The notes under the pieces are model-generated. The model was given only the letters and a program-made list of their open reading frames with translations, searched no databases and was not told the origin of the DNA. A program made the translations under genes and the position numbers. Of a stretch of DNA of 64,000 nt, positions 37,863 to 50,077 are shown one piece after another. The stretch is from Parathalassolituus penaei. GTDB lineage: Bacteria > Pseudomonadota > Gammaproteobacteria > Pseudomonadales > Oceanobacteraceae. The number at the start of each line of letters is the position of its first letter. Positions within the stretch are counted from its first letter, which is position 1. The stretch is from contig NZ_JAPNOA010000027.1 in assembly GCF_026626885.1 (NCBI RefSeq), positions 26,794 to 90,793 on the forward strand, given 5' to 3'.

Positions 37863-39047
37863 TTACTTCTGGGAAGTTGGCTCTGCCTGAGGCTTGCGTT
37901 GGCCAGCAATCGCAGTGGTTTCTGCACTTTTGCCATTACGCATGTAACGGATACGAATGCTGTCACCGGGATGCAATGCGGCAATCTGGTTCATGGCGGT
38001 GTGGGCATCATTGGCGTCGACACCGTTGATATTGATGATGATATCGCCGACTTGCAGACCCGCTGCCAGTGCCGGGCCGCCGTCATACAGATTGGTCACG
38101 ATCAGGCCCTTCAGAGCTTGTGGCAGGCCCAGCGCATCCAGCAAGCGTGGTGTGGCTTCCTGAACCTCAATGCCCAGCCAGCCACGAATGGTGGTGCCGT
38201 GTTTGGCGATGTCGGTAAGGGCGCGCTGTGCTACTTTTACCGGAATGGCAAAACCGATGCCTTCGCTGCCGCCGCTCTGGGAAAAGATGGCGGTGTTGAT
38301 CCCCACCAGTTTGCCGTAGGCGTTGATCAGTGCGCCGCCGGAGTTGCCGGGGTTAATCGCGGCGTCGGTCTGGATATAGTCTTCATAGGTGTTCAGGCCA
38401 AGGCGGTTTCGACCGGTTGCCGACACAATGCCCTGTGTAACGGTCTGACCAACACCAAACGGGTTGCCAATGGCCATTACGATGTCACCCACGCGTAATG
38501 GCTTGTCATCGGCAATCACGATGGCGGGCAGCTGGTTCAGCTCGATTTTTAACAACGCCAGATCGGCTTCCGGATCGGAGCCAACCAGAGTGGCATTGGC
38601 TTCACGGCCATCGTGCAGGGCGACCACAATCTGGTCGGCATCCTTGATCACGTGGTTGTTGGTCATGATGTAGCCGTCGGCTGACATGATCACGCCAGAG
38701 CCCAGGCTGGACTGAACCCGTTCGCTCGGTTCCGGATTGGCGCCGAACAGACGCTGGAACAGTGGATCATCAAACAGTGGGTGCAATTTGCGTTTGATAA
38801 CCTTGCTGGTATAGATGTTCACCACCGACGGTGCTGCCAGTTCCACCGCATCGGCGTAACTGGTAATCAGGGTAGGGGCAACCTCGGGAGTACTGGTCGC
38901 CGCAGCTTCAACTGCCGCGGTTGGGGCTGAAACAGGATTGGCCTCCGGGGTCACCCATTGGGGAGCCAGCAGCAGAATCAGCAGAGCCACCGATAGCCCG
39001 ACCAGACCTGGCACCAGAATCGAATGAACGAAGGATTGCTTGGACAT
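37863..39047 (-). CDS. degS: DegS/AlgW-type periplasmic serine protease
   Basis: 394 residues. One N-terminal membrane anchor (HSILVPGLVGLSVALLILLL), then a trypsin-like domain with the triad His (MTNNHVIKDADQ), Asp (DLALLKIE) and Ser (NPGNSGGALINAYG), and one PDZ domain (GPALAAGLQVGDIIININGV). It senses misfolded outer-membrane proteins and cuts the anti-sigma factor RseA/MucA type. The C-terminal tail continues beyond the PDZ by ~25 residues. It stands alone. Confidence 0.93.
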   Translation of the reverse strand: MSKQSFVHSILVPGLVGLSVALLILLLAPQWVTPEANPVSAPTAAVEAAATSTPEVAPTLITSYADAVELAAPSVVNIYTSKVIKRKLHPLFDDPLFQRLFGANPEPSERVQSSLGSGVIMSADGYIMTNNHVIKDADQIVVALHDGREANATLVGSDPEADLALLKIELNQLPAIVIADDKPLRVGDIVMAIGNPFGVGQTVTQGIVSATGRNRLGLNTYEDYIQTDAAINPGNSGGALINAYGKLVGINTAIFSQSGGSEGIGFAIPVKVAQRALTDIAKHGTTIRGWLGIEVQEATPRLLDALGLPQALKGLIVTNLYDGGPALAAGLQVGDIIININGVDANDAHTAMNQIAALHPGDSIRIRYMRNGKSAETTAIAGQRKPQAEPTSQK

Positions 39048-39170
39048 GGAGTGTTAAGTCCTCCTGCAGTTTTGCACCAAAAAACGAACAATAACCGGAA
39101 GGCAAGCGGACAGGTTCCGGCTTCCGGGCTTCAATGTATCAGAAAGCATCCTCAATAGAGACGCGCAATC

Positions 39171-39941
39171 ATGATTGAACCTCTGCTGGAACGCCACCGC
39201 CTGGTGCGCTGGCTTGACCAACTGCTACAAAGCTCGCGTATTCGTGACTATTGCCCGAATGGCCTGCAAGTGGAAGGTCGTGAACGTATTGCCCATATCG
39301 TCACTGGTGTCACCGCCAGTCAGGCGCTGATCGACGAAGCCATTGCGCTCGGGGCTGATACCCTGCTGGTGCACCACGGCTATTTCTGGAAGGGTGAAAA
39401 TGAACGTATCACCGGTATCAAACGCGAGCGTCTGAAAGCCCTGCTGAAACACGATATCAACCTGATCGCCTATCATCTGCCACTCGATTTGCACCCGGAT
39501 GTTGGTAACAACGCCCGGCTCGCCGAAATTCTTGGCATCGAAGTCACCGGACCGCTGATCCCTGATGATATCTGGAGCCCAGGAAATATCGGTCGTTTGC
39601 GTGAGCCAATGCCAGCCGCCGAGTTTGCGCTGTGGATTGGTGAAAGCCTCGATCGCACACCGTTACACATTGGTGAAGGCGAAGACGTGATTGAAACCGT
39701 CGCCTGGTGTACCGGTGCCGCGCAAAGTTACCTGCAGCACGCCATCGACGCCGGGGTAGATGCCTTTATTACCGGTGAAATCAACGAACCAGCGGTGCAT
39801 CTGGCCCGTGAAACCGGCACTCACTTCTTTGCGGCTGGCCACCATGCCACCGAACGTTATGGTGTACAGGCGTTAGGTCAAGCCATCGAAGATGAGTTTG
39901 GTATCAAGGTTACCTTTATTGATATCGACAACCCGGTCTGA
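39171..39941 (+). CDS. Nif3-like dinuclear metal-centre protein
   Basis: 256 residues of the YbgI/Nif3 family. Metal-binding motifs are TLLVHHGYFWKGE, IAYHLPLDLHPDVGNNARLA and, near the end, FFAAGHHATERYGVQALG. It is annotated widely as a GTP cyclohydrolase I type 2 homolog, but the activity in vivo is not settled. Function unknown here. Alone, divergent from degS. Confidence 0.92.
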   Translation: MIEPLLERHRLVRWLDQLLQSSRIRDYCPNGLQVEGRERIAHIVTGVTASQALIDEAIALGADTLLVHHGYFWKGENERITGIKRERLKALLKHDINLIAYHLPLDLHPDVGNNARLAEILGIEVTGPLIPDDIWSPGNIGRLREPMPAAEFALWIGESLDRTPLHIGEGEDVIETVAWCTGAAQSYLQHAIDAGVDAFITGEINEPAVHLARETGTHFFAAGHHATERYGVQALGQAIEDEFGIKVTFIDIDNPV

Positions 39942-39997
39942 TTCACCGGGCTGTTGTTCTCGATCGGGCTGTTGTTAGAGATTTTGGGCTTTCGGAT

Positions 39998-40645
39998 TTA
40001 TAACGGCACCAGCGATGCCGCCACCAACAGCAGAATCAGCGCCGTGGTCAGATCCAGTACCCGCCAGCGAGCAGGGGAGGTCAGCCACGGTCGTAACCGC
40101 ATCGAGCCAAATACCAGCAGGCTGAACCAGATGGTAGACGCCAGTGAAGCGCCCACCAGAAACAGCCAGGGGTTGGACTGGCGCGCGCCAACACTGCCGA
40201 TCAGTACAATGGTGTCGAGATACACATGCGGGTTCAGTAACGACAACGCCATCAGCTCACCCGCACTGCGCCACGGGCTGACCTGTGGCCCCCCATCCAG
40301 CGCCAGATGATGTTCATCCTCAGCGTGTAACGCCCGCGCCATGGCCTGAATCGCCAGGCTGATCAGCAGCAGAATCCCCAGCCAGGTCATCACCGGTACA
40401 AAGTCCGGAATTTTCTGCTGCACGTAATTCACCCCGAACACCCCAATGGTCATCAGCACAATATCCAGCCCGATTCCTACCAGCGCGATGGTTTTCGGAT
40501 TTTCGTGGCGCAGGCTTTTTTGTAATACCCACAGGTTCTGGGCGCCAATCGCCACGATGAGGCTCAGAGTGACCAGCAAACCGGTAATCGCCGGCTGCAG
40601 AGTGGTGACAACATCGGCTCCGATGTTGAAGGTAACGGCGTTCAT
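39998..40645 (-). CDS. argO: LysE/ArgO-family amino-acid exporter
   Basis: 215 residues, six hydrophobic segments, with the LysE motif LSLIVAIGAQNLWVLQKSLR near the N-terminus and SLLNPHVYLDTIVLIGSVGA in the middle. LysE/ArgO exports basic amino acids. The divergent neighbour is argP, whose product activates argO in Escherichia coli with lysine or arginine as effector, so the pair is a plausible unit. Acidic loop DEDEHH is not seen but a short charged loop (ALHAEDEHHLA) is. Confidence 0.9.
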   Translation of the reverse strand: MNAVTFNIGADVVTTLQPAITGLLVTLSLIVAIGAQNLWVLQKSLRHENPKTIALVGIGLDIVLMTIGVFGVNYVQQKIPDFVPVMTWLGILLLISLAIQAMARALHAEDEHHLALDGGPQVSPWRSAGELMALSLLNPHVYLDTIVLIGSVGARQSNPWLFLVGASLASTIWFSLLVFGSMRLRPWLTSPARWRVLDLTTALILLLVAASLVPL

Positions 40646-40676
40646 GATGGTGCTCGCAGGGTTTTCTCAGTCAACC

Positions 40677-40700
40677 GGAGCAGCAACCGCTGCTCCTTTT
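40677..40700. promoter_or_regulatory. Hairpin between argO and argP
   Basis: GGAGCAGC (40677-40684), loop AACC, GCTGCTCC (40689-40696), then TTTT on the plus strand. It sits upstream of argP and, read the other way, in the leader of argO. It could be a terminator for short plus-strand transcripts, a leader structure or an operator. Confidence 0.45.
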
Positions 40701-40767
40701 ATAGAAAGCTAGCGAGGGCTGATCTATAAGTAAAAATCATTTATCTGATGCTACATAAGGTAGGCTT

Positions 40768-41661
40768 ATGATTGATTATCCCGCGTTGGCAGCACTGATG
40801 GCGGTGATTGAATGCCGTGGCTTCGAGCGTGCCGCCCAGCGCCTGCATATCAGCCAGTCGGCGGTCAGTCAGCGTATTCGCCAGCTGGAGTTCCGTCTTG
40901 GCCAGCCCGTGTTGTTGCGCACCAATCCGCCACGCCCGACCGAACTGGGGCAGCGGCTGGCCAACCATCTGCAGCAGGTATTACAGCTGGAGCAGGGGCT
41001 GTTGCTCGATGATGAACAGGCACAAACACGTTTGCGAATTCGGCTGGCCGTGAATGCTGACTCACTGGAAACCTGGCTGGCACCAGCACTGGCGACTGCC
41101 CCGGAAGCCCAGCGTATGGATTTCGAAATGGTGGTGGACGATCAGGATGTAGGCCTTCGGAGGATGAAAAACGGCGAAGTGATGGCCTGTATCTGCGCCG
41201 CCGAACAGGCGGTGAATGGCGGACTGGCGAGTTTCCTGGGCAAATTGCGGTATCGGGCGCTGGCCACACCGACATTTGTTGAGCGTTATCAGTGTGGCCA
41301 GGCGCTCGGACAGCCGCAGCCCGACCTGGCCATGATTCCATCCCTGATTTTTAACCAGGACGACCACCTCCAGCATCGTTTTCTGCAAACGGTTAACCCG
41401 CAACAGCCAGCGCCGGTGTATTACCACATCTGCCCATCCGCCGGTGGTTTTATCCGCATGGCCCTCGCCGGGCTTGGGTACGGCATGATGCCGCAAATAC
41501 AGGTGCAGGAATGGCTGGCACGTGGCGAGCTGGTGGACATCGTGCCCGGTTACCACCTCGACGTACCGCTTTACTGGCACTACTGGCAAACCGAAAGCCC
41601 GTTATTAAAAGGATTACGCAAGGCGTTAACCAACAGCGCACGAGCGGTGCTGGAGCCTTGA
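40768..41661 (+). CDS. argP: ArgP, LysR-family regulator
   Basis: 297 residues, LysR type. The N-terminal winged helix (GFERAAQRLHISQSAVSQRI at 18-37) and the long ArgP (IciA) form of the co-inducer domain are clear: MKNGEVMACICAAEQAVNGG and ALAGLGYGMMPQIQVQEWLA. ArgP senses lysine and arginine and controls argO. It sits divergent from argO with 122 bases between. Convergent with the EamA gene, 14 bases apart. Confidence 0.9.
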   Translation: MIDYPALAALMAVIECRGFERAAQRLHISQSAVSQRIRQLEFRLGQPVLLRTNPPRPTELGQRLANHLQQVLQLEQGLLLDDEQAQTRLRIRLAVNADSLETWLAPALATAPEAQRMDFEMVVDDQDVGLRRMKNGEVMACICAAEQAVNGGLASFLGKLRYRALATPTFVERYQCGQALGQPQPDLAMIPSLIFNQDDHLQHRFLQTVNPQQPAPVYYHICPSAGGFIRMALAGLGYGMMPQIQVQEWLARGELVDIVPGYHLDVPLYWHYWQTESPLLKGLRKALTNSARAVLEP

Positions 41662-41675
41662 TGTGTTGTATGGAA

Positions 41676-42629
41676 TTACCGAATCCGGCTCAGTTGCCAG
41701 ACGCCCAATACCACCAGTGCCATACCGGCAACACCAAACAGGGTGAGGGATTCGTCCAGGAACCAGACCGCCAGCAGGGTGGTGGCGACCGGCCCCAGTG
41801 TGCCGCTCATGCTGGTTTTTTCCGGGCCGATACGGGCGATGGCGGCGCTGACCAGAAATGAGGGCAGGACGGTGGCCAGTAACGACAGGGCGGCGATGCC
41901 GAGCCATATCGTGGCGCTGTAATCGGGCATCAGGATGCTGCTTAATTGTCCGGACGGAGCGCTGAACAGGGCTTGCAGCAGAATGCCGACGGTGGCGGAT
42001 GACATGGCGACACTGGTAAACAGCATGCTGCCGAGTTCCTTGATCGAGCGTTTGCTCAGCAGCAGGTACAGGGCAAAGGTAAACGCCGCGCCGGATACCA
42101 GCAGGGTGCCCATCGGGACGTTGGCGGCAGCGGCGGAGTTACCCAGCGAATGCAGATCGTGGCCGTACATCAGCGCCAGACCGGCGTAGGTAATCAGCAG
42201 CGGTGGCACGATGCGGATTCTGAACGTCTGTCCGAAAAACAGGATGCCGAGAATCACCACCATTGACGGGTAGGCGTACAACACCAGACGTTCGAGCTGG
42301 GCGCTGACGTATTGCAGACCGTGCAGGTCGAGCATCGACGAGGCGTAATAACCCAACAGGCCAATGGCAATCGCCCTCAACATCACATTCAGGGATGGCT
42401 GTTCCGACAAACGGCGCCAGCTTAACCAGCCCACTACCAGATAAAACGGCAGAGCAATGGCCATACGCAGCCAGATCATGGGCAATACTTCGACGCCCAG
42501 GCTGTACAGCCATTTGATCAGAATCGGTTTGGTGGAAAACAGGGTGGCGGCAATCAGGGCGATCATCAGGCCGAATTGCTGGTCGGTCAAACGGGCCCCG
42601 GATGTGAGTGGGGCGCTGGGAGCTGCCAC
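41676..42629 (-). CDS. EamA-family (DMT) membrane exporter
   Basis: 317 residues with ten hydrophobic helices in two EamA halves: AATLFSTKPILIKWLYSLGV, IAIGLLGYYASSMLDLHGLQ, and a second half with ALSLLATVLPSFLVSAAIAR and ATTLLAVWFLDESLTLFG. DMT exporters move amino acids and other metabolites; the substrate here is not clear. A GGAGA ribosome site precedes ATG 42629. Confidence 0.88.
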   Translation of the reverse strand: MAAPSAPLTSGARLTDQQFGLMIALIAATLFSTKPILIKWLYSLGVEVLPMIWLRMAIALPFYLVVGWLSWRRLSEQPSLNVMLRAIAIGLLGYYASSMLDLHGLQYVSAQLERLVLYAYPSMVVILGILFFGQTFRIRIVPPLLITYAGLALMYGHDLHSLGNSAAAANVPMGTLLVSGAAFTFALYLLLSKRSIKELGSMLFTSVAMSSATVGILLQALFSAPSGQLSSILMPDYSATIWLGIAALSLLATVLPSFLVSAAIARIGPEKTSMSGTLGPVATTLLAVWFLDESLTLFGVAGMALVVLGVWQLSRIR

Positions 42630-45999
<3,370 letters not shown>

Positions 46000-46008
46000 T
46001 CGTCTGCT

Positions 46009-46033
46009 GGAGCCGGGAATTCTTCCCGGCTCC
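46009..46033. terminator. Strong hairpin after eno
   Basis: GGAGCCGGGAA (46009-46019) and TTCCCGGCTCC (46023-46033) form a perfect 11-bp stem with loop TTC, followed by GCTTTCG. It should reduce read-through into ftsB. Confidence 0.65.
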
Positions 46034-46049
46034 GCTTTCGAGTCAGGAT

Positions 46050-46343
46050 ATGACACCCACCACACAACGTACCCTGCTGGTGATTGGTCTGCTTTTGCTG
46101 GGCCTTGTGCAGTACCGCATCTGGTTTGACGACAGTGGGGTGTTTGCCAATCGCGATTTGCAGAGCCGCATCGGACGCATTCACCAGGATATTGATGTCC
46201 TGCAGGATCGAAATCATCAATTGCAGCTGGAAATCGAAGATCTCCGCAAAGGCACGGCCATTCTTGAAGAAAAGGCTCGTGAGGATCTCGGTCTGGTTCG
46301 CAAGGGGGAAACCCTGATGCTGTTTGTTGAGCCTGAAAAATGA
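46050..46343 (+). CDS. ftsB: FtsB, divisome protein
   Basis: 97 residues. One membrane helix (TLLVIGLLLLGLVQYRIWF) and a periplasmic coiled coil (RIGRIHQDIDVLQDRNHQLQ) with the conserved AREDLGLVRKGETL near the end. It joins FtsL and FtsQ in septal synthesis control. The stop overlaps the ispD start by four bases. Confidence 0.93.
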   Translation: MTPTTQRTLLVIGLLLLGLVQYRIWFDDSGVFANRDLQSRIGRIHQDIDVLQDRNHQLQLEIEDLRKGTAILEEKAREDLGLVRKGETLMLFVEPEK

Positions 46344-47032
46344 CCATCTGGCCTGTAGTACCTGCGGCGGGAATTGGTTCCCGGATGCAGGCAGACCGTC
46401 CGAAACAATATCTTCCTCTGGGCCAGTCTACGCTGATGGACTGTACCCTCGATGTCCTGTTGTCGTACCCCGCCGTTGAAAAACTGGTGCTGGTACTGGC
46501 CGAACAGGATCCCTGGTGGCCTTCGAGCCGCTACTTTGGTGATGACCGTATTCTGGTCGCAACCGGTGGTGCTGAACGTTGTGATTCGGTGCTGAATGGT
46601 CTGGCCGCCCTGCATGGGCTGGCTGGTGAAAGCGACTGGGTACTGGTGCACGATGTTGCCCGTCCTTGTTTGCGTCACGCCGACCTCGACCGTTTGCTGA
46701 ATGGCCTCGCCTGGCCTGGTGCTATTCTTGCCAGTCCAACCCGTGACACCATGAAGCGGGGTGAAGTGAACAGCCGTGGAGAAGTAGTCATTGCCCACAC
46801 GGTTGATCGTGACCAGCTCTGGCACGCACTGACGCCTCAGGTGTTTTCGCTCGGACTGCTGCGTGAAGCCCTGCAGCGTGCTCTGGCAACTGGCAAAAAA
46901 GTCACCGACGAAGCCTCGGCGGTGGAAATGCTGGGATTACAGCCATTGCTGATTGCCGGTCGCGCCGACAATATCAAGGTGACACGCCCGGAAGACCTGG
47001 CGTTGGCCGAACTGTTTTTGCAAGGAGACTGA
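46340..47032 (+). CDS. ispD: IspD, CDP-ME synthase
   Basis: 230 residues. The nucleotide-binding motif is VPAAGIGSRMQADRPKQYLP; WVLVHDVARPCLRHADLDR and SPTRDTMKRG follow in the usual order. It is the third step of the MEP isoprenoid pathway (2-C-methylerythritol 4-phosphate plus CTP). Followed by ispF after three bases. Confidence 0.96.
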   Translation: MTIWPVVPAAGIGSRMQADRPKQYLPLGQSTLMDCTLDVLLSYPAVEKLVLVLAEQDPWWPSSRYFGDDRILVATGGAERCDSVLNGLAALHGLAGESDWVLVHDVARPCLRHADLDRLLNGLAWPGAILASPTRDTMKRGEVNSRGEVVIAHTVDRDQLWHALTPQVFSLGLLREALQRALATGKKVTDEASAVEMLGLQPLLIAGRADNIKVTRPEDLALAELFLQGD

Positions 47033-47035
47033 CCG

Positions 47036-47521
47036 GTGCGAATCGGACATGGTTTTGACGTTCATGCCTTCGAAGAAGGTGATGCCATCATGATGGGTGG
47101 GGTGAAAATCCCGCACTCGCATGGTTTGAAAGCCCATTCCGATGGTGATGTTGCCCTGCACGCTCTGGCTGATGCCCTGTTGGGCGCGGCGGCGCTGGGG
47201 GATATCGGTCAGCACTTTCCGGACACCGATGCCGAATGGTCCGGTGCCGACAGCCGTATGTTGCTGCGTCATGTCGTAAGCCTGGTGCAGGCGCGTGGTT
47301 ATGAAGTGGGTAACGTGGATGTGACCATTGTTGCCCAGGCGCCGAAAATGGCACCGCACATTCTGGCCATGCGTGAAGCCATTGCGGCTGACCTCAACGT
47401 TGGTCTCGACGATGTTAACGTCAAGGCGACCACCACTGAAAAACTGGGATACGTAGGCCGCAAGGAAGGCATCGCCGTCCACGCGGTAGCCCTGATCCGT
47501 CCTCGTAACAGCGTTTGCTGA
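47036..47521 (+). CDS. ispF: IspF, MEcPP synthase
   Basis: 161 residues from a GTG start at 47036 ([11 protein letters not shown]). Zinc ligands D8 and H10 and H42 are seen in GFDVH and [20 protein letters not shown]; the ending [20 protein letters not shown] is standard. It cyclises CDP-ME 2-phosphate. Confidence 0.96.
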   Translation: MRIGHGFDVHAFEEGDAIMMGGVKIPHSHGLKAHSDGDVALHALADALLGAAALGDIGQHFPDTDAEWSGADSRMLLRHVVSLVQARGYEVGNVDVTIVAQAPKMAPHILAMREAIAADLNVGLDDVNVKATTTEKLGYVGRKEGIAVHAVALIRPRNSVC

Positions 47522-47534
47522 GAGCCTCTGACTG

Positions 47535-48608
47535 ATGACCGAACACGAATCTGCTGCGTCTGCAGCACCGGTAGCTGACGACCGTGCAGCTGCCGCTCCA
47601 CAACCTGTGCATGTTGATCTCGACTGGCCTCGTGGCTGGCCGTTTACCGCTGCCACCGGTGTGCTGAAAAGTATTCCGGAAGACTTTGTTGTAGACGAAC
47701 TGCCGCTGGCGTTGCCAACCGGGCAGGGGGAACACGTCTGGTTGCATATCGAAAAGCGTAATGCCAATACTGCGTGGGTTGCTGCCCGTCTGGCCGAGTT
47801 TGCGGGTGTGCGTGAAATGGACGTGGGTTACGCCGGTCTCAAGGATCGTCGTGCCGTGACCACCCAGTGGTTCAGCCTGTATTTGCCAAAAGGCGAAACT
47901 CCGGATTTCCGTCAGCTCGACAACGAGGAATTCCGTATCCTGCGTCAGCAGCGTCACGAGCGCAAACTGCGTCGTGGTGATCTGGCTGGCAACCGTTTTG
48001 TGCTGCGTCTGCGTAATGTCGCTGGTGATCGCGCCGCCATTGAACAGAATCTGCAGGCAATTGCTCGCAACGGCTTCCCGAATTACTTCGGTGACCAGCG
48101 TTTTGGCCACGATGCCGGTAATATCCATTCCGGTATTGCCATGCTGCGTCGTGAAATCCGCGTGCGTAACCCGACCCGTAAAGGCCTGTTCCTGTCGGCA
48201 GTTCGTTCCTGGGTATTCAACCAGGTGCTGGCTGAGCGTGTCCGTGAGGGCAACTGGTTCAGCCTGATGGCCGGTGAAGTGGCGGAAACACAAGTGCCAA
48301 CCGGTCCACTCTGGGGCCGTGGTCGTCCACTGGTGAGCGAACAGCAGCTTGAACTTGAACAGCGCGTTCTGGAACCGCTGGCTGAAGTTTGTAATGGCCT
48401 GGAGCACAGTGGTCTGGGTCAGGAGCGTCGTGATCTGGTGGTTCGCCCGGCAGCCATGCAGTGGCAATGGCACGACGGCGGCGAGCATCCGGATCTGGTA
48501 CTTGAATTTATTTTGGGCCCCGGTTTCTACGCCACCGCGCTGCTGCGTGAAGTGATGGCAGTCACCGAACCCGATCTGTCTGAACCTCAGGAACAGGAAG
48601 CGGAATGA
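47535..48608 (+). CDS. truD: TruD, tRNA pseudouridine-13 synthase
   Basis: 357 residues. The catalytic Asp is D104 in GYAGLKDRRAVTTQWFS; AIARNGFPNYFGDQRFGHD and LSAVRSWVFNQVLAERV follow, as in TruD. The first ~25 residues are Ala/Glu-rich and longer than usual. The stop overlaps surE by four bases. Confidence 0.95.
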   Translation: MTEHESAASAAPVADDRAAAAPQPVHVDLDWPRGWPFTAATGVLKSIPEDFVVDELPLALPTGQGEHVWLHIEKRNANTAWVAARLAEFAGVREMDVGYAGLKDRRAVTTQWFSLYLPKGETPDFRQLDNEEFRILRQQRHERKLRRGDLAGNRFVLRLRNVAGDRAAIEQNLQAIARNGFPNYFGDQRFGHDAGNIHSGIAMLRREIRVRNPTRKGLFLSAVRSWVFNQVLAERVREGNWFSLMAGEVAETQVPTGPLWGRGRPLVSEQQLELEQRVLEPLAEVCNGLEHSGLGQERRDLVVRPAAMQWQWHDGGEHPDLVLEFILGPGFYATALLREVMAVTEPDLSEPQEQEAE

Positions 48609-49354
48609 CCTCTCTGCCGGCGTTGATGTTATCGAATGATGATGGTGCTCATGCCATCGGTTTGCGTACCCTGGCGGCGGCACTTGAAGCCGCCGGATAT
48701 CCGATTTTGGTAATTGCACCGGATCGTGATCGCAGTGGTGCCAGTAACTCGTTAACACTCGACCGGCCGTTACATCCGGTTCGACACGACAATGGTTTCT
48801 GGGCCGTAAACGGTACGCCGACCGACTGCGTACACCTGGGAATTAACGCCCTGTATCGCGATTCCTGCCGACGCGTGATTGCCGGTATCAACGCCGGTGC
48901 CAATCTCGGTGACGATGTGATCTATTCAGGCACCGTTGCTGCAGCCATGGAAGGACGCTTTCTGGAGTTGACCCCGATCGCCATTTCCCTGGTGGGAAAA
49001 CAGCATTTTGCGACGGCTGCACGGGTGTTACTTGAATTGTTACCGGAACTTGATCAACTGGCCTTGCCAGCTCAGACCATTATCAATATCAATGTGCCCG
49101 ACCTTCCGTATGAGAAAATCCGTGGCCGACGCATCACTCGTCTCGGCCATCGTCATCGTTCCGATAACCCGGTAATGGTGACCAATCCTCGCGGTAAGGA
49201 GTGTTACTGGATTGCTGCCGCGGGTGACGTGGCGGATGCTGCGGAAGATACGGACTTCCATGCGATCGAGCAGGGGTATGTTTCCATTACTCCGATCCAG
49301 ATGGATATGACACGGCATGGTGTAATCGGGCAGATGCAGACGCTGCTCTGCTGA
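48605..49354 (+). CDS. surE: SurE, survival protein 5'-nucleotidase
   Basis: 249 residues. The metal site is LSNDDGAHAIGLR with APDRDRSGASNSLTLDRPL, and GINAGANLGDDVIYSGTVAA follows. It removes phosphate from nucleoside monophosphates and short polyphosphates in stationary phase. In line with pcm, nlpD and rpoS, as in many gammaproteobacteria. Confidence 0.96.
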   Translation: MTSLPALMLSNDDGAHAIGLRTLAAALEAAGYPILVIAPDRDRSGASNSLTLDRPLHPVRHDNGFWAVNGTPTDCVHLGINALYRDSCRRVIAGINAGANLGDDVIYSGTVAAAMEGRFLELTPIAISLVGKQHFATAARVLLELLPELDQLALPAQTIININVPDLPYEKIRGRRITRLGHRHRSDNPVMVTNPRGKECYWIAAAGDVADAAEDTDFHAIEQGYVSITPIQMDMTRHGVIGQMQTLLC

Positions 49355-49369
49355 TTTGAGGAGGCGAGG

Positions 49370-50035
49370 GTGGATACCCGTCAACTAGTGGGCATCGGGA
49401 TGACCTCCCAGCGTACCCGCAATCGACTATTACAGCGCCTGCGCGATTCAGGCATCAAGAATGAACGTGTGCTGGCGATTATTGGCTCAACTCCACGACA
49501 TCTGTTCGTAGAGGAAGCACTTGCGCATCGCGCTTACGAAGATACGGCATTACCCATCGGTTATGGCCAGACCATCAGTCAGCCTTACACCGTGGCGCGT
49601 ATGACGGAAATACTGCTGGGCGATAACGAGCGGCTCGACAAGGTTCTGGAAATTGGCACTGGCTGCGGATATCAGGCGGCTGTGCTGAGTCAGCTGGTCG
49701 AGCAGGTGTATACCGTTGAGCGGATAGAGCCTCTGTATCAGAAAGCACGCGCGCGGCTGCGCAAGCTGGGGATGCACAACGTCGATGCCAACCTCTCTGA
49801 TGGTGGCTGGGGACTGGCCAGTAACGGGCCTTATCAGGGAATTCTGGTGGCCGCAGCGCCCGAGGTGATTCCTCCTTCCTTGCTGGAGCAACTGGCTGAC
49901 GGTGGCCGTATGGTGTTGCCGTTGGGTGGTGAAACCCAGAAATTGACTCTGGTGGTTCGTCAAGGTGATGAGTTTGTCACCGAAACATTGGAAGATGCCC
50001 TCTTTGTTCCTTTCCTGTCGGGCATTCAGCACTAA
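49370..50035 (+). CDS. pcm: Protein-L-isoaspartate O-methyltransferase
   Basis: 221 residues from GTG 49370, preceded by GAGGAGGCGA. Conserved motifs are ALAHRAYEDTALPIGYGQTI, VLEIGTGCGYQAAVLSQL and VYTVERIEPLYQKAR. It methylates L-isoaspartyl residues as the first step of repair. It forms a run with surE. Confidence 0.96.
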   Translation: MDTRQLVGIGMTSQRTRNRLLQRLRDSGIKNERVLAIIGSTPRHLFVEEALAHRAYEDTALPIGYGQTISQPYTVARMTEILLGDNERLDKVLEIGTGCGYQAAVLSQLVEQVYTVERIEPLYQKARARLRKLGMHNVDANLSDGGWGLASNGPYQGILVAAAPEVIPPSLLEQLADGGRMVLPLGGETQKLTLVVRQGDEFVTETLEDALFVPFLSGIQH

Positions 50036-50077
50036 CCCGTCAGGCTCCTCCTTTCCGGTGCTCAAAAAGGATGTGAC

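Noticed and set aside
35287..37984. Frames of 362 and 450 codons opposite hisD and hisC
   Set aside because: Shadow frames of two well supported enzymes on the other strand, with no start signal or family likeness.
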